Of a stretch of 64,000 bases of DNA, positions 34,057 to 42,713 are shown in pieces. The stretch is from assembly GCA_038146805.1 (NCBI GenBank), contig JAYQSH010000005.1, positions 744,001-808,000 of the forward strand, given 5' to 3'. Every line of letters begins with the position of its first letter. Positions within the stretch are counted from its first letter, which is position 1. A program made the translations under genes and the position numbers. The stretch is from CAIYXB01 sp038146805. GTDB taxonomy: Bacteria > Cyanobacteriota > Vampirovibrionia > LMEP-6097. The notes beneath the pieces were generated by a model, which did no database searches, had not been told where the DNA came from, and worked only from the letters and a program-made list of their open reading frames with translations.

Positions 34057-36612
34057 ATGTTAACAGTGGCTAATCGAGGTAATAATTTTGATGTAAATGG
34101 TGATTACGACAATTGGCGTAGTCGTGATCATTCAATTCGAAAAAAGCCTAAAAGAAAAAAACATTCTCCTTCAGCCCACTGCGCTAATTCTTCTAATAGA
34201 AGAAATGTAGATCGAAATGAACGACTAGCTAAAAGGAGTCCAAAAGGCGATCCAAATGAACGAGCTCGTATACTTGGAGGTATTTTATCTAAAATTAATA
34301 TAAATCCTAATAGATTTGCTCTTTTCAAAGAAGAGATTGAAACAAGATTGGAGCAATTTGCTCATGATGTTAATTTGGTTAATTATGCTTCAATAGTAAG
34401 CAAGTTTTTTTGTTCTTCAGGGCAGAATTTAGGTCGCTTTGAAAAATCACATCATTTATCACCAGAGCAACAAGATTTTATGGTAAGTATTTTGGGGCGT
34501 GCGGCTCATAAAATGAAATTTGATAATACTAAAAATATGCAGGCATTAACAAACCTCATTTATGCCTTGGTTTATATTGACTACGACCCATTAAGTGTGC
34601 AGCAAAAAAATAATATAAAAAATTTAATGGATCAGGTAGCCAAAAAGATTGAGAAAATTCCAGCTCAATATTTAAATAAGCAAGATTTTATTTTAGCTTC
34701 AGAGGGTTGCTCTAACTTACCCACAGAACTTGTTGAAGATTTTTTAACTTTATTGAATGATAAGTTAGCTGAATCTAAAATAAAATTGGCTCCAAATGAT
34801 TTTTATAGTCTGTTAATTTCATATGCTTGTCACGAAGACTTATTACAAGGTTTTTTTGATAAGAATATTTATAAATTAGATACAGAAGGAAAATGGTCTT
34901 TAAAAACTTTAATTGTCACGTTAGATAAGTTGTCAAAGATTCATAACAATAAAGCTTTTTTTAGCTTGCTAAATACTCTTAAGAATAAAATTATTAATTA
35001 TCAAGATAATTTTAACTTTGAAGATCTAGCCACGGTTTTAAAGTTAGCTTCTTCTATAGGTCCAGATTTTGTTCAGCAACTGCTTCCTAGAATGAATAAA
35101 GATTTGCAAGAGACTAAAGGGTCTTTAAATAAAAATCAAATTGGAGCAATTTTATTTTCTATTGCACAGTGTGATCCTTCCGATGAAATTAACAGCTTAC
35201 TTAAGACAGTATTAAGCAAGTTTTTTTGTTCTTCAGGGCAGAATTTTGGTCGCTTAGAAAAATCACATACTTTATCACGAGATCAACAAGATTTTTTAAC
35301 TTTATTGAATGATAAGTTAGCTGAATCTAACATAAAATTAGCTCCAGATGATTTTTGTAGTCTGTTAATTTCATATGCTTGTCACGAAGACTTATTACAA
35401 GGTTTTTTTGATAAGAATATTGATAAATTAGATACAGAAGGAAAATGGTCTTTAAAAACTTTAATTGTCACGTTAGATAAGTTGTCAAAGATTCATAACA
35501 ATAAAGCTTTTTTTAGCTTGCTAAATACTCTTAAGAATAAAATTATTAATTATCAAGATAATTTTAACTTTGAAGATCTAGCCACGGTTTTAAAGTTAGC
35601 TTCTTCTATAGGTCCAAATTTTGTTCAGGAACTGCTTCCTAGAATGAATGAAGATTTGCAAAAGACTAAAGGGTCTTTAAATAAAAATCAACTTGCACAA
35701 ATTTTATTTTCTATTGCTCAGTGTGATTCTTCCGTTGAAATTAACAGCTTACTTGAGATAGTAAGTGAAAAACTCCCAGAGGAACAAGAGCTAATGACAT
35801 TTAGAGAAATCTCTCAGTCTTTTGGTGGTTTACGAAATCATGAGTTTGCAGTGCCTGATAAGTTGTGGAGCTTTCTAAAAGAAGAGTTTTTGTTTTTGAA
35901 AGATAGATTACAGGAAAGATCCTTGAATTATATTTTATTAGCTACTCAAAATCACAAGGCAGAATTACCTAAATCAATCTTTAGCGAGGCTGCAACAATA
36001 TTGTTAGATAAAATACAAACTGTAGGTTCATTCATTGATCAGCCAACGAAATATTTTAGTCAATTAGCAAGAATTTTAAGATCTCCTCAAATAAATAAGC
36101 GGCAAGCAAAAATTGTAATTGATTACTTCAAAAACATTCCATCAAATAAAGTTTTAGGTATAGGATTTAAACGAGAGTTACACTTGTTAGCTTTTTTAAG
36201 ACCTGAGTTAAAAGATGATCTTATTCCATTAATAAATCAAACAGAAATTAAGGCTTTGCCTGGAAAACAATCTTTAGCAGAAAAACTTGCAGAACCTGCC
36301 ATTAGAGAAGTATTGCCAAATATAAAAGCTGGTCAGTATATTGATGGTATTGAGTTGGATTTTTATGATGAAAAATCAAAAATTAATATTGAAATAGATG
36401 GTGTTTTTCATCAAGGTTGGCACAAATTTGAAGATGCTATTCGCGATAAATATCTAAAGAAAGTGCATAATATTAAGGTATTTCGAATAAAGCTTCCTAA
36501 AACTTTTGAGATAGACCCAGGTGATAATTATCTTGAAGAGTTGAGTAAAGCTATTGATTCACAGTTGAGCAATTTGAAGCCTAAATTACAAAACACCAGC
36601 AGAAGTTTTTAA
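34057..36612 (+). CDS. Large helical-repeat protein with C-terminal RAP-like domain
   Basis: 851 residues. The N-terminus (20-70) is basic and low complexity (KKPKRKKHSPS). Residues 80-740 are alpha-helical repeats; units such as SLNKNQIGAILFSIAQCD and DLATVLKLASSIGPDFVQQL resemble the OPR/FASTK-type repeats of organelle RNA-binding proteins. The C-terminal 759-815 (QYIDGIELDFYDE, INIEIDGVFHQGWHKF, KVFRIKLP) fits a RAP domain, a PD-(D/E)XK-like fold related to Vsr endonucleases. RAP proteins mostly bind or process organellar RNA in eukaryotes. A Vsr/DUF559-type nuclease is the alternative reading. Residues about 228-382 are repeated almost identically at 412-566. Next to the IS30 element. Confidence 0.65.
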   Translation: MLTVANRGNNFDVNGDYDNWRSRDHSIRKKPKRKKHSPSAHCANSSNRRNVDRNERLAKRSPKGDPNERARILGGILSKININPNRFALFKEEIETRLEQFAHDVNLVNYASIVSKFFCSSGQNLGRFEKSHHLSPEQQDFMVSILGRAAHKMKFDNTKNMQALTNLIYALVYIDYDPLSVQQKNNIKNLMDQVAKKIEKIPAQYLNKQDFILASEGCSNLPTELVEDFLTLLNDKLAESKIKLAPNDFYSLLISYACHEDLLQGFFDKNIYKLDTEGKWSLKTLIVTLDKLSKIHNNKAFFSLLNTLKNKIINYQDNFNFEDLATVLKLASSIGPDFVQQLLPRMNKDLQETKGSLNKNQIGAILFSIAQCDPSDEINSLLKTVLSKFFCSSGQNFGRLEKSHTLSRDQQDFLTLLNDKLAESNIKLAPDDFCSLLISYACHEDLLQGFFDKNIDKLDTEGKWSLKTLIVTLDKLSKIHNNKAFFSLLNTLKNKIINYQDNFNFEDLATVLKLASSIGPNFVQELLPRMNEDLQKTKGSLNKNQLAQILFSIAQCDSSVEINSLLEIVSEKLPEEQELMTFREISQSFGGLRNHEFAVPDKLWSFLKEEFLFLKDRLQERSLNYILLATQNHKAELPKSIFSEAATILLDKIQTVGSFIDQPTKYFSQLARILRSPQINKRQAKIVIDYFKNIPSNKVLGIGFKRELHLLAFLRPELKDDLIPLINQTEIKALPGKQSLAEKLAEPAIREVLPNIKAGQYIDGIELDFYDEKSKINIEIDGVFHQGWHKFEDAIRDKYLKKVHNIKVFRIKLPKTFEIDPGDNYLEELSKAIDSQLSNLKPKLQNTSRSF
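34397..34479 (+). repeat. Internal repeat A of RAP gene, copy 1
   Basis: An 83-base segment encoding SKFFCSSGQNLGRFEKSH is repeated at 35213-35295 with few changes (offset 816 bases, 272 codons). In copy 2 it is joined directly to the start of repeat B. Confidence 0.8.
34738..35202 (+). repeat. Internal repeat B of RAP gene, copy 1
   Basis: A 465-base segment repeated at 35290-35754 (offset 552 bases, 184 codons). The nucleotide match includes most third positions, so the duplication is recent. Confidence 0.85.
35213..35754 (+). repeat. Internal repeats A and B of RAP gene, copy 2
   Basis: Repeat A (35213-35295) fused directly to repeat B (35290-35754). In copy 1 they are about 260 bases apart. 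The join lies at QQDF, where both repeats share a GATTTT, pointing to recombination at short homology. Confidence 0.8.
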
Positions 36613-36637
36613 CAGCTCTTAAAAATCAATAAATGGG

Positions 36638-36684
36638 AGCAAGAGGGTGTATAGATCTTTCAGGTGGAAACACCTAGCCTTGCT
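36638..36684 (+). other. Possible structured RNA or 3' hairpin
   Basis: AGCAAG (36638-36643) pairs with CTTGCT (36679-36684). Inside lies AGGTG-GAAA-CACCT (36662-36675), a 5-bp stem capped by a GNRA tetraloop. There is no U-tract, so it is not a standard terminator. I recognise no known RNA family. Confidence 0.3.
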
Positions 36685-36773
36685 ATGCAGAAAAACAAAA
36701 ATTAACAAATTTTTCTAAGATTTTGGTTATACTTAAAAAGCTAAATCTTCAACTATGAAGCTAAGAATCCAGG

Positions 36774-36798
36774 AAATTAAAATTAAGTTTGGATTTTA
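36774..36798 (+). repeat. 25-base repeat, copy 2
   Basis: Exact copy of 14692-14716, same orientation, in the gap between the RAP gene and rpoC2. Confidence 0.55.
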
Positions 36799-36831
36799 GG
36801 TTCTTTTGTTAGGCGTGTCTAACCAGACCCT

Positions 36832-36887
36832 ACTTATGCCCAAATCTAAAGACTCGAGATACTTATTACGGGTTTGGAAGCACGCCC
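36832..36887 (-). repeat. Dispersed repeats: 37-base (inverted copy 2) and 20-base (copy 1)
   Basis: 36832-36868 is the reverse complement of 21042-21078. It runs on into 36868-36887, whose reverse complement GGGCGTGCTTCCAAACCCGT recurs at 58387-58406. So this site carries the joined form of two pieces found apart elsewhere. Confidence 0.7.
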
Positions 36888-36998
36888 ATTAAGAGCAGCT
36901 AAGAAGCAAAAAGTAATTAAACTTTACTCCTTTTTACACTTAGCTCTTCTTAACAAATTTCGAGAACAAGTCTTTTTAGTGGATCATTAAAAAAGTGC

Positions 36999-39900
36999 CT
37001 AGCCAATAGCTTGAACTAATTCTTCTCTATCGTTATCAGTTGCTTGTAATGCCTCGTCACCATCTTCAGCAATCTCAAAACCAGTACCAGATGGAATTAA
37101 ACGCCCGATAATGATGTTTTCTTTTAAGCCGTGTAACCAATCAACTTTACCTTTAATCGAAGCTTCAGCTAAGATTCTAGTAGTTTCTTGGAAAGAAGCC
37201 GCAGAAATAAAGCTTTCTGTGTTTAGAGATGCTTTAGTCAGACCAAGTAATTGGTGTTCATATTCAGCAGGTACTTTACCATCAGCTTTAATTTCTTCGT
37301 TAATTTGATCAACGTTAAATCTTTCATGCATTTCACCGTGAAGCAAATGAGTATCTCCCGGATCAGAGATTTTTACTTTACGAGTCATTTGACGAACAAT
37401 TACCTCAATGTGCTTGTTTGCAATCTCTACACCTTGAGAAATATAAACACCTTGAACTTCATTTACCAAGAATTGTTGAACTTGATCTAATCCTTTCAAT
37501 TCAAGTAATTCAGGTGGAGAAGGTTGTCCATCAGTAAGGGCATCTCCAACTTCTACTTCGTCCCCAGAATCAACAATTACATTTTGTCCCGGAGTTAAAG
37601 CGAATTCTTTACGTTCATCTTTACCCTGTACATATACTGTAAATGTACCTTCGTCATTTACAACTTCAACCTTACCAGAAATATCCGTAAGCACAGCTGG
37701 ATCTTTAGGCTTACGACCCTCTAATAATTCTTCAACTTTTGGAAGACCCTGAACAATATCACCAGTCTTTAATCTTTCATAGATGATTGTAGCCAATTGG
37801 TCACCTTGTTGTACCAATGAGAAATTATCAGCGTGTAAACGAGTTCCTAAGCTAACTAAGAAAGGTTGAGCTTTTCTAACAGTGATTGTTTTACCATCAG
37901 TTTTAAGTACTCTACCAGACTCAGGGACAACTGTTGACTTATCTAAGTTATCTCCCGCTAAGATATAGTCGCCTTCTTTGACTTTTGCAGAAGATTCAAG
38001 AGTAAATGTATCTTCATTGGTTTGTACCAAAATTCTATAAGGATCAGATTCGCTATAGAAAACTTCACCTGAAGATTTTGCAATAGTTTGAACTCTAGCA
38101 ATTGGGCTTTTAGCTTTTATGAAGTCACCCGGCTTTACTAAAACTTCTGTAATAGTACTTGGTGAAGAATCTGATCTTAAAATGATATTTTCTTGGAAAA
38201 TAATGTCAAATTTACCATCTTCTATTTCGACTAAACCTTTTGATTCTTTGTATTTTTCCTTGCAATACATCAACAAAGAAGTTTTTGTAAGAGCACCACC
38301 ATTGATGTTTCTCACTCTATCACCGTCTTTGAAGTTCATTTGTGTAACAGGAATAATACTAATATCAGCATCAGTAGTTTCTGCTTCAAAATTTACTCCA
38401 CGAGGAGAAATATCAAAAAGTTGAACTTCTCTTAAAAGTAATTTTGTTTCACCAGTCTCTTCGTTAGCAAACAAAGTGATCATGCTTGCTTGTTTCGTAG
38501 AGATTCCAGGAAGAACCTCAACGCCTTTTTTAACGATATCTCCATCTTCAAACTTTAATTCGCTTGGATCTTCAATATCATAAAGTTCACCCGGTGTAAT
38601 GGTAACTTCATGAACAATATTGTTTTCAATAACAACTTTGACGATACCATCAATAGTTGTATGAACGTCTTTAACAATCTCTGTTCCAGCTGTAACAAAA
38701 TCACCTGTTTTGTTATTAACCAAAGAAGAATCTTTAGACAATACATGAATTTCTTCAGGAATAAAAATGATACGACCATGCTTTGTAACAATCTTACGAT
38801 CATCAATTTCTAAACCATCAAATCTCACCTCACCTGAACATGGCAACATCGGAGTTTGATCATCATCAACAAGCTCACACAAAATCTTTCCAGATTCAAT
38901 TAACTCACCATGAACAACTTTAATTTGGTATTTTTCAGATTCGTCATCTAAAACCCAAACATTGTTACCTTGTTGGTTTTGTTCTACTTGTGCATTTGCC
39001 GCACCAATTGATGCGTTAATTACATTAATCAAACGACCACGGTTTAATTTCATGATTTGACGATCACCAATCTGAGTTTTCTCAACTAATAAATCAGCTG
39101 CATATCTTACTTCACCATCATTTTCACAATTAATAGTGCTTTCAGCGAGAGTATCACCTTTGTTGATTTGTTGACCTTTTTCAACAATGATATTTCCGGC
39201 AGTTGGTAAAGGTAAAACCTCACCAGCTTGAACCCAAATAGTACCTTGCTTATTAGCTTGTTTTGAAATATTTCCTTGTCTATCAGTTATTTCGTCAGCT
39301 TGGAAATTTTCAAATTCAACTAAACCAGACCCTAAAGTAATTACGTCCTTAGAAGCTTTTTCTGTTAATGCTTGTTTTGATGATAATTCTGGAGCATCAC
39401 CTAAGTATTGTCCAGCATTAACTTTCTCGCCATCTTTGACTGCAATCCTTGCACCTAAAGGCATTTTGATTGTTTCAGAACCAATTTTTAAGCTACCAGC
39501 TTTTGTAACTTGGAACATAATGTCCCCGTATTTAGTTCTAATTTCACGAGTATTAACATCGTAGCTCACAGTGCCATCACAAGGAGCTTTATAAGTTTCT
39601 CTTGACTTACCAGAACCAGCAACCGCACCACCTGTGTGGAACGTTCTCATTGTAAGCTGTGTACCCGGCTCTCCAATTGACTGTGCCGCAATGATTCCGA
39701 TAGCTTCACCAAGATTTACTGTTTTGTTATCAGTAGTTGACCAACCATAACATTGTTTACAAACACCGTATTTAGATTCGCAAGTTAAAACAGATCTGAT
39801 TTTAACTTCTTTAATTCCAGCTTCTTCAATTTTTTCAGCTAATTGAATATTGATGATATCTCCCTTAGCAACAATAACCTCGTTTGACTTAGGATCTAGA

Positions 39901-40682
39901 ACATCTTCAACAGCGATTCTACCAGTGATTCTACCTGAAATGCCAAGTACTTCAGCTTCACCATCCATTAAAGGATTCATCGTAATATATCTAGCAGTAC
40001 CACAATCAATATTTCTAATAATCACATCTTGAGCAACATCAACTAGTCTTCTGGTTAAGTAACCAGAGTCAGCTGTTTTTAGTGCCGTATCAACAAGACC
40101 CTTTCTTGCACCATAAGCAGAAATCATATACTCAGGTACAGACAAGCCTTCTTTAAAGTTTGATTTAATCGGAAGGTCAATAATCTTACCCTCAGAGTCA
40201 GCCATCAAGCCACGCATTCCAACTAACTGCCTAACCTGTGCAATTGAACCTCTCGCACCAGAGAAAGCCATCATGTAGACTGGGTTCAAACGATCAAAAT
40301 ATTCAACAACAGCTTCAGTAACTTTTTCGTTAGTCTCAGACCAAGTATCAATCACTTTGTTATAACGCTCAACTTCTGTAATTTCACCACGCTCAAATCT
40401 ATCAGTAGTTGTTTTCAATTCATTTTCAGCATCCTGCAAAAGATCTTTTTTCTTTGGTGGTACTGTTAAGTCTTCTATTGAAATTGTTACCGCCGCTTTG
40501 GTTGCATATTTAAAACCTAAATCTTTTAAATTATTACCAAGTCTTGCTGCAACAGCGTTTCCGTGATTTTCATACACTTGTGCCAATAATTTACCTAAAG
40601 CTTTTTTATCAACGTTTTTGTTGATAAACTTTGGTAATTTTTGGTTTCTAAAAGTTGCCGCTTTGTTGTTTTCTTCTGTCAT
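36999..40682 (-). CDS. rpoC2: RNA polymerase subunit beta' (RpoC2), C-terminal half of split beta'
   Basis: 1,227 residues. The N-terminus matches cyanobacterial/plastid RpoC2: LGNNLKDLGFKYATKAAVTI, VYMMAFSGARGSIAQVRQL and YGARKGLVDTALKTADSGYL (bridge-helix and trigger-loop region). A zinc-ligand cluster follows (CESKYGVCKQC). A long insertion of beta-rich hybrid-motif repeats (about 380-960) sits in the trigger loop, as in Cyanobacteria, and the end has the usual GTGFE segment. A ribosome site AAGGAAA precedes the ATG. With RpoC1 it replaces a single RpoC. Last gene of rpoB-rpoC1-rpoC2, 45 bases after rpoC1. Confidence 0.97.
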   Translation of the reverse strand: MTEENNKAATFRNQKLPKFINKNVDKKALGKLLAQVYENHGNAVAARLGNNLKDLGFKYATKAAVTISIEDLTVPPKKKDLLQDAENELKTTTDRFERGEITEVERYNKVIDTWSETNEKVTEAVVEYFDRLNPVYMMAFSGARGSIAQVRQLVGMRGLMADSEGKIIDLPIKSNFKEGLSVPEYMISAYGARKGLVDTALKTADSGYLTRRLVDVAQDVIIRNIDCGTARYITMNPLMDGEAEVLGISGRITGRIAVEDVLDPKSNEVIVAKGDIINIQLAEKIEEAGIKEVKIRSVLTCESKYGVCKQCYGWSTTDNKTVNLGEAIGIIAAQSIGEPGTQLTMRTFHTGGAVAGSGKSRETYKAPCDGTVSYDVNTREIRTKYGDIMFQVTKAGSLKIGSETIKMPLGARIAVKDGEKVNAGQYLGDAPELSSKQALTEKASKDVITLGSGLVEFENFQADEITDRQGNISKQANKQGTIWVQAGEVLPLPTAGNIIVEKGQQINKGDTLAESTINCENDGEVRYAADLLVEKTQIGDRQIMKLNRGRLINVINASIGAANAQVEQNQQGNNVWVLDDESEKYQIKVVHGELIESGKILCELVDDDQTPMLPCSGEVRFDGLEIDDRKIVTKHGRIIFIPEEIHVLSKDSSLVNNKTGDFVTAGTEIVKDVHTTIDGIVKVVIENNIVHEVTITPGELYDIEDPSELKFEDGDIVKKGVEVLPGISTKQASMITLFANEETGETKLLLREVQLFDISPRGVNFEAETTDADISIIPVTQMNFKDGDRVRNINGGALTKTSLLMYCKEKYKESKGLVEIEDGKFDIIFQENIILRSDSSPSTITEVLVKPGDFIKAKSPIARVQTIAKSSGEVFYSESDPYRILVQTNEDTFTLESSAKVKEGDYILAGDNLDKSTVVPESGRVLKTDGKTITVRKAQPFLVSLGTRLHADNFSLVQQGDQLATIIYERLKTGDIVQGLPKVEELLEGRKPKDPAVLTDISGKVEVVNDEGTFTVYVQGKDERKEFALTPGQNVIVDSGDEVEVGDALTDGQPSPPELLELKGLDQVQQFLVNEVQGVYISQGVEIANKHIEVIVRQMTRKVKISDPGDTHLLHGEMHERFNVDQINEEIKADGKVPAEYEHQLLGLTKASLNTESFISAASFQETTRILAEASIKGKVDWLHGLKENIIIGRLIPSGTGFEIAEDGDEALQATDNDREELVQAIG

Positions 40683-40727
40683 TTTTTGTTTCCTTGAAAA
40701 TTTTTTACTAATCCCTTTGTTGTTGAC

Positions 40728-42671
40728 CTAGGTCATTACAATCTCTTTACCTTCAATTGAATCAACAATAAGTTTATTAAGCATTGCACGCCCAACAGTT
40801 GTTTCAACGATCTCAGGTTTGCCGTCTTCAGTCATTGTTGTTCTGATTTTCACTTTTGCAAAGAGATCAACTTTATTGTTGTAGTAAGCACAAAGTGCAT
40901 CTTCTTCGCTTGCAAAAATATTTCCAGCTCCCATGAATTGTTCAGGATCTTCACATCCTGGCTTTTCGATAGTTAAGTAATAAATACCAATAACCATATC
41001 TTGTGAAGGAGTAATTGTTGGCTTACCACTTGCAGGAGTCAAAATATTGGTGTTTGCCATTATTAATGTTCTTGCTTCAGTCTGTGCTTCAATACTAAGT
41101 GGAACGTGAACCGCCATTTGGTCACCGTCAAAGTCAGCGTTAAAAGCTGAACAAACAAGAGGGTGTAATCTAATTGCTCTACCTTCAACAATTACTGGTT
41201 CAAAAGCTTGAATACCAAGTCTGTGCAAGGTTGGAGCACGGTTAAGTAGTACAGGGTGACCTGTCACAACTTCTTTAAGAATATTCCAAACAATAGAAGG
41301 TCCTTTCTCAATTAATTTTTTCGCCGCTTTAATGTTTTGGCAAATTTGACGATCAATTAACTTGTTGATTACAAATGGTTTGAATAATTCAATTGCCATT
41401 TCTCTTGGCAAGCCACATTGATGTAACTCCAAAGAAGGTCCTACTACAATTACAGAACGACCAGAGTAGTCAACACGTTTTCCAAGAAGGTTTTGTCTAA
41501 ATCTACCTTGCTTACCTTCGATAATATTAGAAAGTGATTTTAGTGGACGTCCGTTTGTACCTGTAACAACACGACCTCTTCTACCGTTGTCAATTAAAGC
41601 ATCAACAGCTTCTTGCAACATACGTTTTTCATTTCTAATAATGATTTCTGGAGCACCCATATCAATCAAACGAGCTAAACGAGAGTTTCTGTTAATAACT
41701 CTTCTATAAAGATCGTTTAAGTCTGATGTTGCAAAACGTCCACCATCAAGTTGAACCATTGGTCTTAAGTCAGGAGGGCACACTGGCAATACATCCATGA
41801 TCATCCAAGAAGGATCAGTCATAGACTTTAATAGCGAGTTTACTAATCTAAGTCTTTTAACACACTTAGTACGTTTTTGTTGAGAACCACCAACTGTTGC
41901 TAGTTCGGCTTTGAGGTTTTCTTTTAATTCTTCTAAACCCGGTAAAGCTAAAAGCTGACCTTTTTCAGTTCTTTTGTTTTCAGGGAATTCATATTTTGGC
42001 TTAGCCATTTCTTCTAAAATAAGTAAAATAGCTTCAGCACCGATACCAACCTCAAATTGGTTGTTTTCATCATCTAACAACTTATCGTATTCTTCTTCTG
42101 AAACAATTTGATTTTTCTTGAGACCTTCAACATTACCCGGATCAAGACAAATATAAGAGTTGAAATATACAACTTGCTCTAAATCTTTTAAGGCAATCTC
42201 TAAAAGTAAACTTAAATAAGAAGGAATACCTTTTAAAAACCAAATATGAGTAATAGGAGCGGCTAAAGTAATGCTACCCATTCTGTGACGACGAACTTTT
42301 GATTCAGTTACTTCAACACCACATCTCTCACAAATGATACCTTTATGACGAATTCTTTTGTATTTTCCGCAAGCGCACTCCCAGTCTTTTACTGGACCAA
42401 AAGTCTTTTCACAAAACAAGCCATCTTTTTCTGGCTTTAAAGTTCTGTAGTTGATAGTTTCTGGTTTTTGTACTTCACCATGCGACCAACCTAAAATTCT
42501 TTGCGGTGAGGCAATTTGAATTTTTAAGCTATCAAAAACAGCATTGTCTTCAATAAGACTCGCCATTTCAAGATCGTCAGTAAAATCTTCAAAACCATTA
42601 GACATGTCAACAGCAGCTGCCATCATGTCTAATTTTGTATCATCTATTGCATTTTCATTGAATTCGTTCAT
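40728..42671 (-). CDS. rpoC1: RNA polymerase subunit gamma (RpoC1), N-terminal half of split beta'
   Basis: 647 residues. A zinc finger (C99, C101, C114, C117 in CACGKYKRIRHKGIICERC) is followed by the active-site loop NADFDGDQMAVHVPLS (about 508) that holds three Asp for catalytic Mg2+. The extra acidic N-terminal 45 residues (FNENAIDDTKLD...) precede the usual start IQIASPQRILGWSHGEV. It corresponds to the first half of ordinary RpoC. An AAAAGG ribosome site lies 7 bases before the ATG. It is in the operon rpoB-rpoC1-rpoC2. Confidence 0.97.
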   Translation of the reverse strand: MNEFNENAIDDTKLDMMAAAVDMSNGFEDFTDDLEMASLIEDNAVFDSLKIQIASPQRILGWSHGEVQKPETINYRTLKPEKDGLFCEKTFGPVKDWECACGKYKRIRHKGIICERCGVEVTESKVRRHRMGSITLAAPITHIWFLKGIPSYLSLLLEIALKDLEQVVYFNSYICLDPGNVEGLKKNQIVSEEEYDKLLDDENNQFEVGIGAEAILLILEEMAKPKYEFPENKRTEKGQLLALPGLEELKENLKAELATVGGSQQKRTKCVKRLRLVNSLLKSMTDPSWMIMDVLPVCPPDLRPMVQLDGGRFATSDLNDLYRRVINRNSRLARLIDMGAPEIIIRNEKRMLQEAVDALIDNGRRGRVVTGTNGRPLKSLSNIIEGKQGRFRQNLLGKRVDYSGRSVIVVGPSLELHQCGLPREMAIELFKPFVINKLIDRQICQNIKAAKKLIEKGPSIVWNILKEVVTGHPVLLNRAPTLHRLGIQAFEPVIVEGRAIRLHPLVCSAFNADFDGDQMAVHVPLSIEAQTEARTLIMANTNILTPASGKPTITPSQDMVIGIYYLTIEKPGCEDPEQFMGAGNIFASEEDALCAYYNNKVDLFAKVKIRTTMTEDGKPEIVETTVGRAMLNKLIVDSIEGKEIVMT

Positions 42672-42713
42672 TTTTATACCTTTTAAACTTCTTATAAACT
42701 AGTTACCTTCTAT

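Larger units (their letters stand above)
36613..36998. other. Intergenic region with repeats and a hairpin
   Basis: 386 bases between the RAP gene and the rpoC2 stop. No gene is apparent on either strand. It contains a hairpin (36638-36684), copy 2 of the 25-base repeat (36774-36798), and the 37- and 20-base repeats (36832-36887). Confidence 0.5.
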
